Below, in pieces: positions 16,202-16,547 of a stretch of 16,547 bases of DNA. Position 1 is the first letter of the stretch. Each line of letters starts with the position of its first letter. Source of the DNA: an uncultured Prevotellaceae bacterium (lineage in GTDB: Bacteria > Bacteroidota > Bacteroidia > Bacteroidales > Bacteroidaceae); assembly GCA_946408305.1 (NCBI GenBank), contig CAMJRQ010000001.1:1-16547 (forward strand). The letters are read 5' to 3'. Below the pieces are notes generated by a model, which made no database searches, was not told the DNA's origin, and saw only the letters and a program-made list of their open reading frames with translations. Made by a program: the position numbers and the translations under genes.

Positions 16202-16383
16202 AAAAGACATATATCTCGCCCGGCTGCGAGACAATCGCTCTCCAGCCGCACGCTTCGCTCCTGCTCTCTGCCAGCTATTCCGTCAGAGGCTACGTGGTGG
16301 AGGAAGAAGAAGAGCTGGGCGGTTCGCACCAGGCTCCGTCTCGGAGCTTCCGGCACGAACACTCCGAGGGGCTCTTCCAGTAA
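16198..16383 (+). CDS. Small acidic peptide of the MKKTYxxP type
   Basis: A 61-residue protein. Its ATG overlaps the fimbrillin-like stop codon in ATGA (16198-16201), which suggests translational coupling. The N-terminus MKKTYISPGCETIALQP followed by HASLLLSASYS resembles a class of very short Bacteroidota proteins (MKK-x-Y-x-x-P, a short hydrophobic patch, then small residues) often seen beside surface-protein genes; their function is not known to me. The C-terminal half has a run of five glutamates (VVEEEEELGG) and then a basic/His segment. There is no typical signal peptide, since the hydrophobic patch is only about six residues. The position at the operon end and the coupled start argue that it is real and not a chance frame. 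The palindromic element begins 33 bases later. Confidence 0.65.
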   Translation: MKKTYISPGCETIALQPHASLLLSASYSVRGYVVEEEEELGGSHQAPSRSFRHEHSEGLFQ

Positions 16384-16416
16384 ATTCAACAGCAAAGGGG
16401 GAGGCTTATCTGCGAA

Positions 16417-16435
16417 AGACCGCTGGAGGCGGTCT
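16417..16435. repeat. H hairpin of right element
   Basis: AGACCGC and GCGGTCT pair perfectly around TGGAG. The loop is the same as in the left H hairpin; the stem differs but still pairs. Confidence 0.75.
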
Positions 16436-16447
16436 ACCTTTCAGTAA

Positions 16448-16477
16448 CCGTGGGTGCTCGCTTGCGAGCACCCACGG
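16448..16477. repeat. P palindrome of right element
   Basis: 14-bp perfect arms (16448-16461/16464-16477) around TT. It matches P' of the left element almost base for base but stands in the P position. Confidence 0.8.
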
Positions 16478-16495
16478 AAAAACTGTCCCAAAATG

Positions 16496-16547
16496 AAAGC
16501 GACCCTGGAAGGGTCGACCAGCTACAGACTGCGCTACATGCTGGTCG
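16496..16547. terminator. R hairpin of right element, partial; likely operon terminator
   Basis: AAAGCGACCC starts the left arm, with an internal CGACCC/GGGTCG mini-hairpin around TGGAA (16500-16516). The loop is 17 bases (16523-16539), the same length as in the left copy. The right arm begins GCTGGTCG at 16540 and leaves the window. By analogy with the left copy, a T-run should follow outside. Confidence 0.55.

Larger units (their letters stand above)
16417..16547. repeat. Composite palindromic element (right copy, cut by window edge)
   Basis: The same H-P-R order and linker as the element at 3691: H at 16417-16435, linker ACCTTTCAGTAA, P at 16448-16477, then R from 16496. The R right arm is interrupted at 16547 after its first eight bases. 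Spacing from P to the R GCGACCC is 21 bases here and 23 in the left copy. It follows the last operon gene by 33 bases, mirroring the left copy's place after the antiporter. Confidence 0.75.

Overview
The window looks like a piece of a Bacteroidales chromosome, most likely Prevotella-like. The support is indirect but consistent. A TAnnTTTG promoter box of the Bacteroidota type precedes the giant gene, and no start codon has a clear Shine-Dalgarno sequence. Two lipoproteins carry acidic residues after the lipobox cysteine. There is a fimbrillin-like (Mfa-type) gene, a very large secreted protein with two LamG-like domains and a C-terminal tail typical of the phylum, and a short peptide of the MKKTYxxP type. 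No rRNA or tRNA gene, transposase or CRISPR array is visible. All genes are on the + strand.

Layout. (1) 1-373: an AT-rich intergenic region with four exact DnaA boxes (TTATNCACA), four one-mismatch boxes and an extremely A+T-rich stretch. This is a candidate replication origin (oriC). (2) 374-3638: nadA (quinolinate synthase), then after a single base a Kef/CPA2-type cation:proton antiporter with TrkA_C domains. (3) 3639-4490: 850 bp without a convincing gene. Its left part, 3691-3925, is a mirror-symmetric composite of nested hairpins. The right part holds smaller repeats and the promoter of the next operon. (4) 4491-16383: a four-gene operon encoding a 3348-residue exported multidomain protein, a surface-type lipoprotein, a fimbrillin-like lipoprotein and a 61-residue acidic peptide. 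(5) 16384-16547: a second copy of the composite hairpin element, cut by the window edge.

How it may work together. The four-gene operon looks like a cell-surface system. The giant protein and the next lipoprotein share a short module centred on a (M/V)AxFxGxExRG-like motif, which ties them together beyond mere adjacency. The fimbrillin-like lipoprotein has the fold family used for Bacteroidales pilus subunits and anchors. My inference is a large adhesin or surface fibre with lipoprotein partners; the ligand cannot be read from the sequence. The operon is bracketed by two copies of the palindromic element. The stems of these copies differ in sequence but keep their base pairing, which makes them the most likely undescribed structure here, alongside the candidate origin.
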